Shown here piece by piece: positions 1 to 9,499 of a stretch of DNA of 64,000 bases. The notes beneath the pieces are model-generated. The model was not told the DNA's origin. It made no database searches and saw nothing but the letters and a program-made list of their open reading frames with translations. Source of the DNA: Ascaphus truei (Eukaryota > Chordata > Amphibia > Anura > Ascaphidae); the NCBI GenBank assembly GCA_036426205.1, contig WSYH01002479.1, forward strand, positions 21,953-85,952, read 5' to 3'. The translations under genes and the position numbers were made by a program. How positions within the stretch are numbered: the stretch's first letter is position 1; each line of letters starts with the position of its first letter.

Positions 1-260
1 AGGACCCGTGCCCGCGTTGCCTAGGCAACAGCAGGATACACAGGGTTATGTTGCGCATTTGGTTGCTACGACGCGGTACGGCTACGCATGCGCAGTTGCA
101 CGAGCTTTAGGGCTGTTCACTTCTGCCCCCCGAGGCGCATGCTCTGAAACGACGTGCGGCGTGTCATCAAGCGCCGGGGTCGTAGGCGGATGCGTCATCG
201 TGTCACGGACACCATACGTCTGGTTATGCAGGTTCTTTGGGTCCCACACGGGTGAGTTTG

Positions 261-318
<58 letters not shown>

Positions 319-1223
319 TCTATTTTATTAACTTTATACTATTCTACGTCTTGAAGGTTATTGCACTAGGGGGTGTGCTTTTTCCTTTTTTCCATAGTTA
401 CTTCGGGGAGTGATACTCTTTTGGATGCAGCAGCCCCCCTTATCACCAATTCGACTGGCTTTTGACTTTTCACTTTCATGAAGGGGAGTTCGATGACACA
501 TTGTGTCTGATTCTTTCTGGACTTTATTCATTTTTTGGTATATTTTTGAGTATTTATTTTGTCATAAGATAAATGTGTTAGCGCTGTTTGTTTTCTCTGT
601 TATATATTGTGATGCCGACACCACATTGCAGTCTTTTTTGTCCCAAATGAAGCAGGAAACACTGTACTTTCTAAGCAGGGGTTTATTTACAGGGATAAAT
701 ATGAATTGGCCCACCGTCCCTTTGAGAAAAACCAAATAATAAAATCAAATCCTATTTCCATTAGGAAATTTAACTACATATTTCAGCAGCAACTCTTACC
801 AACCCAGGTGGATAGCTAAGCTCATTCCACCCCCAAACAGATGTTATTGCTTCGCATAAAATCTCTGTATACCGAAAAATAAGGGTTTGGCTTATCTGTA
901 AGTCCAACCAGCGATGTCACTGCTTCAGCACAGCTCTCTCAGCAGTGTCTCTCAGACTTCTTTCACCAGCCTCCATTAGCTGGGGAGCTCCTCTGTCTCA
1001 TCCCTTCTCTGGGAAAAACTGCCTCACAGTGCCTTGCTGCTTCCATGCTTTTAAGGCACTTCCTGATTAATTAACCAGCAGGTGACCAGCCAAGCCAGAG
1101 AGGATTAACTCTATGAGAGCTGCAAAGTCATATAACTGCCCTATTCAGCCCCTAGAGGACAGCGATGGCACCACAATTTGCATCTCATCCCAGCCTCTGT
1201 TTAAAAGCTGTGTTTAAAACAGC
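1..1223 (-). repeat. Long interspersed repeat U, copy 1 (cut by window edge)
   Basis: Almost the whole segment recurs at 15,592-16,860 in the same orientation with many one-base differences, and a piece recurs inverted at 18,300-18,402. It contains a TA/CA microsatellite (about 267-318) and a short block around 360-385 (GCACTAGGGGG followed by a T/C-rich run) that resembles the ends of the fold-back element at 17,069-17,856. No coding sequence is recognised; the short open frames are not conserved between copies. The copy continues at 2,828 after an insertion. It may be an LTR of the element carrying the antisense pol genes, or an independent family. Orientation is given relative to that pol and is arbitrary. 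Confidence 0.75.
267..318. repeat. TA/CA microsatellite
   Basis: Alternating TA dinucleotides followed by a short CA run. The homologous position in the second copy (about 15,860-15,906) has a different length and an interrupting TCTA, as expected of a slippage-prone tract. Confidence 0.9.
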
Positions 1224-2827
1224 CAGCTACTGATGTCTGTTCAATAAATTTTCTTTTAGTCACCACCTTCGTTTACCCTGTGTTCATGGCTGTGCAGCGC
1301 TATCCTTTCGGCTTGGCTGAATGATTTTTCCAGCTGATGAGACTGGAAATCGCTTAGGTACATGCAAGCTTGCTCGAAACTGTATGCGAAATCTGGCTCA
1401 GGCTGCAGGTATCCGGGCGGGGACAAACAGCAAGGGTTGCCAGTCACCAGGTTTTCACTGATGGTCAGACCGTTATAGGAAGCTGTCGCTGTCGCTGCAT
1501 CATTGCTTGCCAGCGACTGACGTTTCTTAGTTGGTTTTAACACTACCTTTCGCCTTTTGCCGTCTCCATGATCATAGATACGGGAAAAACCCGGTGATAC
1601 ACACCAATACCCTCCAATAAAATCGGGATCAATACGAAAAAAACATGGTTCGCTACATAACATTTTCCTTATTGTACGGCAGTATTTCAACTTCTTATCT
1701 TCTCTACAGTGCAGTACACCTCTCCCACACCATTCCTTTGAATGTGTGTCTTTCTGGTTTCAATCACATTCCTGCTTGATAGCTGATGATTACTGCGCAT
1801 GCATCTGTAAGTTCACCACTGCTTGCTTGAGAAGTTCAAGAGTGAGTGACCAAAAAAAATATATATTTTTTTCTCTCCTCATTTTTTATTTTTATTTTCT
1901 ACACAAGCCTGCCTAAACCATCTTGATATTACGATATTCAATCTGTGCTGTAGATTTTGACTGCGACACTGTGCGTTTGACTGCACATGATTGATTTCTA
2001 TGCTTTTTATGTACTGTATTTGGGGGTGTAGGGATCAAATTATTATGATGACCTGCCTTTTGAAAATATACCATTTCTTTGAACTGCAGTACAGCTAATC
2101 CTTCATGCAGCTGTACCCTGTACCCCCCTCCCCCACGCACACACACAAGGCTCACTCAAGGATTTGAACCTCTTATCCACAGACACCTCTCCAGAGCCGT
2201 TCCGTTTTTAAAGCTTGCCATTGTGTTTTTAATCCGTCCCTAGCCGAGCATCACCTCTCTGCGCCTGCGTGCCTAATTTTCCTATTGTTGGTTTAGAGTC
2301 ACCTCTCTGTAATCCTCTTTGGGAAGGGAGCTAGCTGATGATTACTGCGCATGACTCACCCATCCACCCCCCCAACCCTTTGAGGCTTTGTTTACGGTAA
2401 CGCTTTTGAAAATCCCTACTCGAATTTGATATGTAAATCTGATTTGCACAGCACTGTGAAATTGAGAGTTAAAAAAACCATTATATGATTCATGTTGTTG
2501 ATGCAGTAAATTACCACTTTTTGTCATTCTTTCTTTTTCTTTGGTGTAGGTGTGGGGGGGGGGTTGTCAATGATTCATGATTATCATGAATGTAAATAAA
2601 AATTTATTTTATTTTATCAGGAACAAAAAAAAACAAATATAAAAACAATCATGAATAATACAAAATGCAGTCTTTATTTAGTTCTTCTGTCAGATGGAAA
2701 TTGAGGGCCGGTGGATAATCATGAATAATGCACATTGATAATAATATTAATTAATACTATATAATATATATATATATATATTTGCATCTCATCCCAGCCT
2801 CTGTTTAAAAGCTGTGTTTAAAACAGC
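1177..2827. mobile_element. 1.56 kb insertion flanked by an identical 47 bp direct repeat
   Basis: Positions 1,177-1,223 and 2,781-2,827 are identical over 47 bases (both begin TTTGCATCTCATCCC). The homologous site in copy 2 of repeat U (about 16,807-16,850) has one copy of this sequence and runs straight on, so it is an empty site. The inserted 1,224-2,780 carries an antisense forkhead-like frame, two copies of a 21 bp motif beginning AGCTGATGATTACTG (1,782 and 2,333) and an AT-rich right end. A 47 bp duplication is longer than usual transposon duplications, so a repair or template-switch origin is as likely as transposition. Confidence 0.75.
1256..1759 (-). CDS. Forkhead (winged-helix)-like open frame, partial
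   Basis: The minus strand is open for 168 codons from an in-frame stop just above 1,759 to a TAA at 1,256, without frameshifts although nearby sequence is noisy. The middle reads YCRTIRKMLCSEPCFFRI and then IGGYWCVSPGF, with a basic GDGKRRK. This matches the second half of a forkhead domain: recognition helix with the Ser/Thr-Ile-Arg-x-x-Leu pattern, then Cys-Phe, then the wing with Gly-x-Tyr-Trp and a closing Arg-Arg. Helices 1-2 are absent, so this is either a 3' exon or a truncated retrocopy. A CTGTAG just upstream of the frame could be a splice acceptor but lacks a clear pyrimidine tract. The remaining ~90 C-terminal residues are not recognised. Family membership is inferred from the motif pattern only. 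Confidence 0.45.
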   Translation of the reverse strand, partial: NQKDTHSKEWCGRGVLHCREDKKLKYCRTIRKMLCSEPCFFRIDPDFIGGYWCVSPGFSRIYDHGDGKRRKVVLKPTKKRQSLASNDAATATASYNGLTISENLVTGNPCCLSPPGYLQPEPDFAYSFEQACMYLSDFQSHQLEKSFSQAERIALHSHEHRVNEGGD

Positions 2828-2880
2828 ATGCATTGGCTTGAGGATTGGCTTGTGTAATACGAGCTTGAGACAAAAGGTGG

Positions 2881-3007
2881 CACTGAGTGCTCATTTGCAT
2901 GTCTTAGACAGGTCTGCAACCCTGTCTTTCCCCATTGTCACCCAGCATACAGCGCTTCCACTGCAGCAAGGGATTCTGGGAAATGACATGCAAATGAGCA
3001 CTCAGTG
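2881..3007. mobile_element. 127 bp MITE with 23 bp inverted repeats containing an octamer motif
   Basis: The ends 2,881-2,903 (CACTGAGTGCTCATTTGCAT...) and 2,985-3,007 are perfect reverse complements. Each terminal repeat contains ATTTGCAT/ATGCAAAT, the consensus octamer bound by POU factors. Related copies lie at about 3,258-3,322 (half), 16,905-17,012 (inverted), 24,706-24,830 (inverted) and 42,823-42,950. No transposase is encoded. No target duplication is obvious. Confidence 0.8.
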
Positions 3008-3257
3008 CATAGAGCCTGGCCGCGCGCCCACAAAGCCTGGGAGCGCGCGCCAATCAGCTGTCAGGTAGGGGGAGTTTTATTTTTATTTTTTTAGCGCGAG
3101 CAGGGAAATTTAAAAAAACAAGCACGTGTTCTGCTTGGGCCAATAGGAGCTCGTCCGGGGGTTAAATCCACCCGCCCCGGGCGTGAAAATGTATAGGATT
3201 GTCGAACACTGTGTGTGTTTATATATATTTATATATATCTTAAATGGAAATATTACT

Positions 3258-3322
3258 GTATGCTTATTTGCATGTCTTAGACAGGTCTGCAACCCTGCCT
3301 TTCACCATTATCACCCAACACG
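3258..3322. mobile_element. Partial copy of the octamer MITE
   Basis: The text from TTATTTGCATGTC through the GTCTGCAACCCTG and TATCACCCA blocks matches the left half of the element at 2,881-3,007. It is cut short by a CA/TA-rich run. Confidence 0.75.
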
Positions 3323-3374
3323 CGCACACGCACACACACATATATATATACATATACACATACACACATACACA
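3323..3374. repeat. CA/TA simple repeat
   Basis: Mixed CACA, CGCACA and TATA dinucleotide tract between the MITE fragment and a Tc1 terminus. The Tc1 copy at 24,943 also starts immediately after a CA/TA tract. Confidence 0.85.
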
Positions 3375-3616
3375 CAGTTAGGTCCGGAAATAATTGGACA
3401 CCGATACAAGTTTTGTTATTTCGGCTGTGTACCAAAATAAATTCAAGTTACAGTTAAATAATGAATATGGGCTTAAAGTGCAAATCTATCAGCTTTAATT
3501 TGAGGGTATTCACATCCAAATTGGAGGAATGGTTTAGGAATTACATCTCTTTAATATATAACCCCCTCTTTTTCAAGGGACCAAAAGTAATTGGACAATT
3601 GACTCAAAAGCTGTTT
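3375..3616 (+). mobile_element. Tc1/mariner-type transposon, 5' end fragment
   Basis: It starts CAGTTAGGTCCGGAAAT and continues through ATTGGACA and the AAAGTAATTGGACAATTGAC block typical of the terminal region of a vertebrate Tc1-like family. The same sequence, longer, lies at 24,943-25,530. Similarity stops near GCTGTTT at 3,616, before the transposase frame. Confidence 0.8.
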
Positions 3617-3872
3617 CAAATCTATTGCGGTGGCCTACAGAGCCAAAATTATGAACCTTATGCACACATGCCATACACAAATACTGCATGAAACCACTGT
3701 AAATACAGACTGTAAATGTGCCCACCCTACACATTACACTACATACACACATTGTACATGCCTTCTCTCTCTTTCTCAGTTGCCCTCCCGGGCAGGATTT
3801 CAAGCTCCCCTGTAACTCCACATCCAATGGTCAGTGCGGCCCTAACAACTATGGACATGGTGAGTGTAAAGG

Positions 3873-3922
3873 GCCCCCCGGCTGTGTCTCTGTCCCCCCG
3901 GCTGTGTCTCTGTCCCCCCCCC
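3873..3922 (+). repeat. Short minisatellite, unit about 21 bp
   Basis: Two full units of CGGCTGTGTCTCTGTCCC with C-run variation. The same unit recurs at about 25,851-25,880 and in an expanded cluster at about 26,600-26,745. Confidence 0.75.
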
Positions 3923-4007
3923 GAGATGAGGTGTGTCAGAGAGAGGAAAAGGGGAAATGGAGAGTCGTAGAGAGAGAAGTTTTTAGTTAGTGAAAAACCA
4001 GGTCTAA

Positions 4008-4908
4008 TTAGGTGGCCATCCTTGTGGGTGCTGGCTGCAGTCCACTGTTGAAGGCCAAAATAAAGGTAGAGAAAGCAGCGGGAAGCCCCAAGGGAGAGAC
4101 GGGGTCATCAATTTGGCATTGACGTCCCCAGGAGAAATAACATGGGAGTCCTGAGTGAGAGAAAGAAAGAGAGCCAGGATTCAATGAGAGCGAAATGCAG
4201 AAGTGGATGAGTCGAATGAAGTGGGCGATGATGTAACCGCCACAATGAACCGGAGAGGAGAGAAGATCCCGGACTGTGGTGAGCCTCGAAGGAGGAAAAG
4301 CAAGAGAGGGGTGAATGAAACTGTTCTGTAACGCAGAAGAGGAGAGCAGGAGTCCCCACGCCTCCACCCCTTACATCGGGAGGCGTGGAGGTGTGGGAGA
4401 GAGGAAAGGCCACCGTATGAGAGGGCAGCTTCCAGATCAGAGTCAGACTGTCAGTGAGCCAGGTCCCGCAGTTATAGCAAAGAGAAGCAGGAGTGAGAGA
4501 AAAGAAGTCATGCACAGAGAGGAACTTGTTTAAGAGGGAGCGAGCATTTCCAAAGGGCACGAGAAAGGGATAGAGGAAGGGAGGGTGGCAAGGGAGGGGT
4601 ATGAGATTAGAGGGGGGTTTGACACCAGAAGGAGTAAGAAGTGCATGTGGAAGGCGAGGACGCGAGCAAGTAAATAATAACAGGGACAGGATTGGGAGAG
4701 ATATCCCCAGATCAAGGAGGAGAAGCATGGGATCAGAAAGAGAATGTGTGGGATGATTTGTAGGGGTGTGTTTTAGTGCAGGCCGGCATAACTGGTGTTG
4801 ACAGAGGCGCAGGTACGAGAGGATTTCTGTGAAACTGGAAGTGGTGAAGTAAGGAGAGATGGCGAAATGAATAGAGTTGAGCATGAGGCTGGGTGGAAGG
4901 AAGTGCAT
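4008..4908 (-). pseudogene. Non-LTR retrotransposon endonuclease fragment (Rex1/Babar-like or similar)
   Basis: The minus-strand frame carries, in order, NARSLLNKF, a degenerate ThrTrpLeu box, RGGGVGT, a SerPheGlu and a late block DDPVSPLG followed by a GLQPAPT stretch, which is the order of boxes in the apurinic-type endonuclease of LINEs. The frame shifts near 4,110 and 4,367. The fragment breaks off at about 4,005 and no reverse transcriptase follows. The family assignment is tentative. It lies between a Tc1 fragment and a tandem repeat. Confidence 0.6.
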
Positions 4909-5309
4909 AATTTAAAATAAGTGGAGTAACAGTAACTATAAAAAGTAAGGTGGCATCACAGCATAAGTAATGTGTTGGAGATTTCAGTGTTGGGATGATA
5001 ACCTTCTTTCCAGCGTAGTTCAATGCAGGATCAGAAGCAGTAGAGTGGTGTCCACTTTTTTCCACGTCTTGTTGAACTTCTTTTTTAAACTTCCACTCTT
5101 AAGATTTCTACTTAAAAGCATTTCCTTCCTTAAGAGCAAAGGCTGCTAGCAGCAAGCTGTTTGTAAGTTTTACTTATATACCTTTATAAAGTCACCCCTT
5201 GTTGTACAACAAACTTAATTGCACATGTGAGCCGTAGTTAAACCAAATTGTTTTTCCAAAGGTGGGTGTTGTCTTCACAGTGTGAAAGATGAATTACATT
5301 AAGGCAATA

Positions 5310-5735
5310 GGGGATTGATTTCTACACAGAGCACTTTGGATGTTTACCTAAATTGAAGTAAAAGTTTCTAATAACAGCAGGTATAGGATTGCAGGACACA
5401 CATACCATTTGAGATGTTTTTACCTAAATTGAAGTAAATTAGCTAAATCGACAGTAGGGTATGAGATTTGCAGGACACACAGACAATTTGAGATGTTTTA
5501 ACAAAACCTAAATTGGAAGTAAAATTAGCTAAATAGAACAGCAGGGTATGAGGATTGCAGGACACAACCAGACAATTTGAGTGTTTACTAAATTGGAAGT
5601 AAAATTAGCTACATAGACAGCAGGGTATGAGGATTGCAGGACACACTGACAATTTGAGATGTTTTTAACCTAATGAAGTTAAAAATTAGCTAAATAGACA
5701 GAGGTTAAAGGTATTGCGCACACAGACAATTGGGT
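5310..5735 (+). repeat. Tandem repeat, about 76 bp unit, five degenerate copies
   Basis: Blocks ACCTAAATTGAAGTAAA, TTAGCTAAATAGACAG, GGGTATGAGGATTGCAGG and ACACAGACAATTTGAG recur in the same order about five times. Copies differ by one-base indels. No coding potential. Confidence 0.85.
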
Positions 5736-6049
5736 ATGTCAGGTACACATAATACTCTTTGGTCACGGTCAGGGAATTCCCCTGTCAGCTGTTGGACGCG
5801 CACCTGCGTGATAGTTTTGGCGAACATCCTGGTCGTTTAGTCTGTGCTTCGAGAGCTGTAGCTCCATCGAAGTCTGTCGTCAGATCTGTGTCCTCCTCCA
5901 TCTTTTTTAGCAGTGTTTTTCAATTTCACTGCAGTGAGGTGGGTTTTAAGATTGTCTATACTCACATTCCACAGAGGTTCGCTCGTTTATCTTTTTCAGT
6001 ATGTGGGTGGGTTCTTCTTCCACTAGGCCGCAATGGCTTTAACTTTAGC

Positions 6050-7050
6050 AACCCTCTCCTGGACTCGAATGTCCAATCTGCGGCTTCCCAAGGTTTAGGA
6101 TTACGTGGTGTGGTGGGCTGTAATGGAAAAAGAATCCCTGCAATTCTTGTAAATTAATATTTGTTCCAGTCTCCCTGGGACAGAATAATCATTGATTGTG
6201 TATTCGTTAGGAGTACCATATAACCATTTCAGGTGGTGTTTTAATACCAGTTTTTTATTGTGTAGTATATATTTAGGCCAATTTGGACCGTAACCAAAGT
6301 GGGTAACCACTGTGTAGGGACGATTAGATTAAGCATTTTGTAAAGTCGTTTCATCCACCATCGTAATTTCTACGTTCAACCATTCCATCCATCGGACTCC
6401 GGAGGCTCCGGCGAGCTGTCGCTACTCAAATACCTAATAATTGCGGCCCATTCCTTGTTTCATGCTGCGGTGAAAGCAGTCCACCCATCGGAATGAAAGG
6501 CCTTGGGCTCAGCACGCTACTAGGAGTTTGAGAATTAATCGTAGAGCTATCTGTCGTACTACGAAGGGTATAAACCACGTAACCCTTGTACACGCATCAA
6601 CAAAACCCAAAACATGTTTGTAGGAATGTGATGTAGGTAATGGTCCATATGATCTATCGATTAAATCAAACGGTTGCTTGGTCATTAGCATTAATTAATG
6701 AATGATGGTGTCTGATGATTAGGACGTTTACCAACCGACTGGTTTACATTTTCTTAAAACCTACTTAACCGTTTTTCTTTCTCATATTCGGTCGGCCCCC
6801 ACTATTTGTGTTTTATGTCACAAAACATTTGCTCCTCCCTAGGTGGAGGGTGTCCCAGAAAAAAAAAAAAAAAACACTGCATTGTGCTTCGCGTAGCGAT
6901 CTGCATTCTGCTTGCTACAGGGAAATGACTTCCAATTAGCATCAATTACACCATGCCATTAGTGGTCGACCTGTTTAAATGATTATTTCTTAGGATACCC
7001 AGTGGATTAGGCCTGTTAGTATCCAGACAAGCATACAACTCTGCATCGAG
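6050..7050 (-). pseudogene. Endogenous retrovirus-type integrase, decayed
   Basis: A minus-strand open stretch at 6,509-6,691 contains GPLPTSHSYKHVLGFVDACT followed by a TrpPheIlePro, which fits the start of a retroviral integrase catalytic core with its first aspartate nearby. A second open piece at 6,101-6,310 lies where the C-terminal part would be. Frames are broken by many indels. RNase H-like and reverse-transcriptase-like remnants lie upstream on the same strand, so the order is RT, RNase H, integrase. The wording of the core suggests a spumavirus-like or related pol, but the class is not settled. No env was found downstream, where a tandem repeat and a LINE fragment lie. Confidence 0.6.
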
Positions 7051-7099
7051 ACTGGCTGACTTTTACTGTGCCCTTGTTAACTCTTTGTTAACTGGCAAA

Positions 7100-7620
7100 T
7101 TTTTGATACGTTTGCGCGAGACTCATCGCAAACTATTTACCCATAGTATGACCCGATGAACCAAGTCGTCTATGCGCTGGTTCTGTACAATTTCACAATA
7201 TCATGCTTTGTTCAAAATAGGCCGCCATGGCCTCCCCTTAGCAATTGTGCGTTAGTGGTTTTCTTTTGGCATTCACAAAATCCATTTGATTTCCATATTG
7301 GGGTAGGTCCTCAATTGCTGAACGTGCTAAATATGCGGATCTGTAACTATAAGTACATGTCCTTTACACGTGAGTGCTTCTTCATAGCAAAAGCTAATGC
7401 TTGAATCTCTGCAAACTGTGCCAAGTGATCTCCTTAGTACGTGCCAACTGTGCACAGATTTCATATCTGCATCATATTTAGCAATTCTGAACTGGCAATT
7501 TTTTTACTCCTTTTGCTGGAGTCACCAGCTGAACTCATCTGTGTAAAAATGCATGTGTAAGTTGTTGGGTGTGTTTGGCTTTTCCCACGTCACTCCTTCA
7601 AAGGGATGGGAGACATCTAA
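7100..7620 (-). pseudogene. Endogenous retrovirus-type RNase H remnant
   Basis: Read on the minus strand, near 7,400 there is an AlaGlnPheAlaGluIleGlnAlaLeu stretch. About 60 bases further on is a block resembling the TyrXXThrAspSer box of RNase H, separated by frameshifts. Its position between the RT remnant and the integrase remnant supports the call. Too broken to define exact limits. Confidence 0.5.
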
Positions 7621-8149
7621 TGTGGTCAATGTTTTGTCATTCACAAAATGTATTTGAGGATCCTCTATAACTGTGTACCCACACTTTAAACCACGGCTTC
7701 TTAACGCATCCGTCGTAATGTTGCTGTTCTCTGCAATGTTGCTACTGAAGTGTATCTAATAGATATCCTGTCCCCTGTGCCAAATCACGTGATTTTCAGC
7801 ACTGAAGTGGACCGCTGATACAAAACAACACTAAGCGGCACATATCTCTTCTCTGTATTTGTGATACATAAGATAAAGTGTAATTGTAAGTTCCATAGCA
7901 TTGTAATTCTAATGTATGCAGCTAGAGGTGACATGTTTACATATTCTGGACAATGGCTTTGTTGGTCGCGCTGCGCAAGTAGGAAGCATCATAACTTCTG
8001 CTAATAACTTTCACAATGCCTCATCCTCACTGTTAACCATTTAACAGGTGTTTTCGCCTAGTCCTGCTCTGATTGAATCTCGCGTGATATGCGTGATGCA
8101 AGGGTTTCAATATCATTACATTAAAAACTGGGGATAAACTCATTGAAAA

Positions 8150-9480
8150 ATCAGTAACCCAATAATGCTTCTTAACTGTTTTCCAATGTTTAGGAACCTG
8201 ATGTTGGGAAACTTTCTCTCTGAATGACTAGAGAGGCCTCTAACCATTTGCAGCCTATTTCAACGCCTAAAAATGTCACAGTTTCTCTTGCAAGCTGATT
8301 TTTTAGGAATCAAGCACAGCCCTGACAATGTAAGCAATACTTCTGTCTTTCAGAACTTTAAAAAAATGCTCTTCTTCTGTGTCATTGATAAAAACACGTC
8401 ATCACGTAAATTTCCATATTGTCAAACTAGACAATGTGAGACTAATACGTCTGCTGTGAACAAAGCGCGGGACTATTTACAAACCTGTGGTTAACGGTGG
8501 TTGTAATGGGTTTTCTGAACTGGCCTGACCCACCCAATCTCTATTGGCTCCCCTTTGTCTAACCAGTCCCCATTACAGTGGTGATGTCTGGTGGTGCCCT
8601 GTTGGCAACAGGACTCCTGAGTCTCCCGCCTGCGGTTGTGTTGGGGATTGCCAACCCAGACATGCAGCTGAGGTATGTCTTGAGTCCTACCTATATCCAG
8701 TGCAGCGCCTCCACCTGCATCAGGATCCCAGCCATCCGCTTGTGATGGTCCTGGTGAGGAACTGCCTCTGTGGTCAGCCCCCTGCGTAATCATGCCACAC
8801 TTACACCCGAGGTCTCTTTTACAGAGTCATCTTATTAGTACGGTGGGCCAGCTGCCTGGCTCCCCAAGGGTGAATTTAGCCCTCCATTTTCACCGTACTT
8901 AACTTCCCTTGAAAGGTATTGTCCTCCTAATGTAGGGATTCCCTATCCCCGTAGGGGATATCTACTCGCGCCAGTCCCTGTCCACAGTCCTCATTATTCC
9001 TGCAGTGTACCAACTGAACTCTCTAACCACTAACTACTACCCTACTTTCCTTACTCTCTAACTGTTGATCAGTGCTGGTTCCCTTATGTTTATCCTCGGG
9101 GGCTGGCACAAACTCTGACATCCAGCTAATCATGGATTCAGAGCATGTGACCACTCCCATCCCTACATAGGGGCCCCTCAACCAGGGTGTGAGGGCAACC
9201 TCCCATATTACTAACTGCTGGCATGCCCATAACTTACGCAGGCCTTCTGTCAGCAGGAGAGATGTACTGCAGCATTTTACAGCATGGTTTCACGGTGTAA
9301 AAATTAATTTTCCTTTCCAGGTAAAATGCCTTTTAGCCAATAACTCTCAGGCGTGATTGGTGCGCCCAGAAGCCATTGCTCAAATCTTAATGTATTTGTA
9401 AAGCGTTTACGCTGTAATCCGTTTAAGTTTTGAAGTGAATGTGTGTTCTGTGTGTCACTGAGGTGTGACTTTATTAGTCA
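8150..9480 (-). pseudogene. Endogenous retrovirus-type reverse transcriptase, split by ~780 bp of foreign sequence
   Basis: On the minus strand near 9,395 there is an AspLeuSerAsnGlyPheTrpAla stretch typical of RT motif A. Near 8,415 there is a Tyr-x-Asp-Asp-type box broken by one missing base. In intact retroviral polymerases these boxes lie roughly 70-80 residues apart; here they are almost 1 kb apart because about 8,500-9,290 does not belong to the domain. Stops and indels throughout show it is not functional as read. Confidence 0.55.
8500..9290 (-). mobile_element. Probable insertion (LTR-like or MITE) inside the RT remnant
   Basis: The segment separates two RT motifs that should be adjacent, and its composition differs from the flanking pol remnant. 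Internal features include an inverted pair around 8,855/8,890 (AGTACGGTG and CACCGTACT). Its ends could not be fixed and no convincing flanking duplication was seen. Calling it a solo LTR is a guess from size only. Confidence 0.35.
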
Positions 9481-9499
9481 GAATACCAAAAGTCCTTGT

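Noticed and set aside
8..331. 107-codon ORF ending in a Tyr-Ile repeat
   Set aside because: It runs into the TA microsatellite and is not preserved in the second copy of the repeat.
4733..5065. Further open frame on the minus strand beyond the LINE endonuclease
   Set aside because: No recognisable domain; probably the 5' region of the same LINE fragment.
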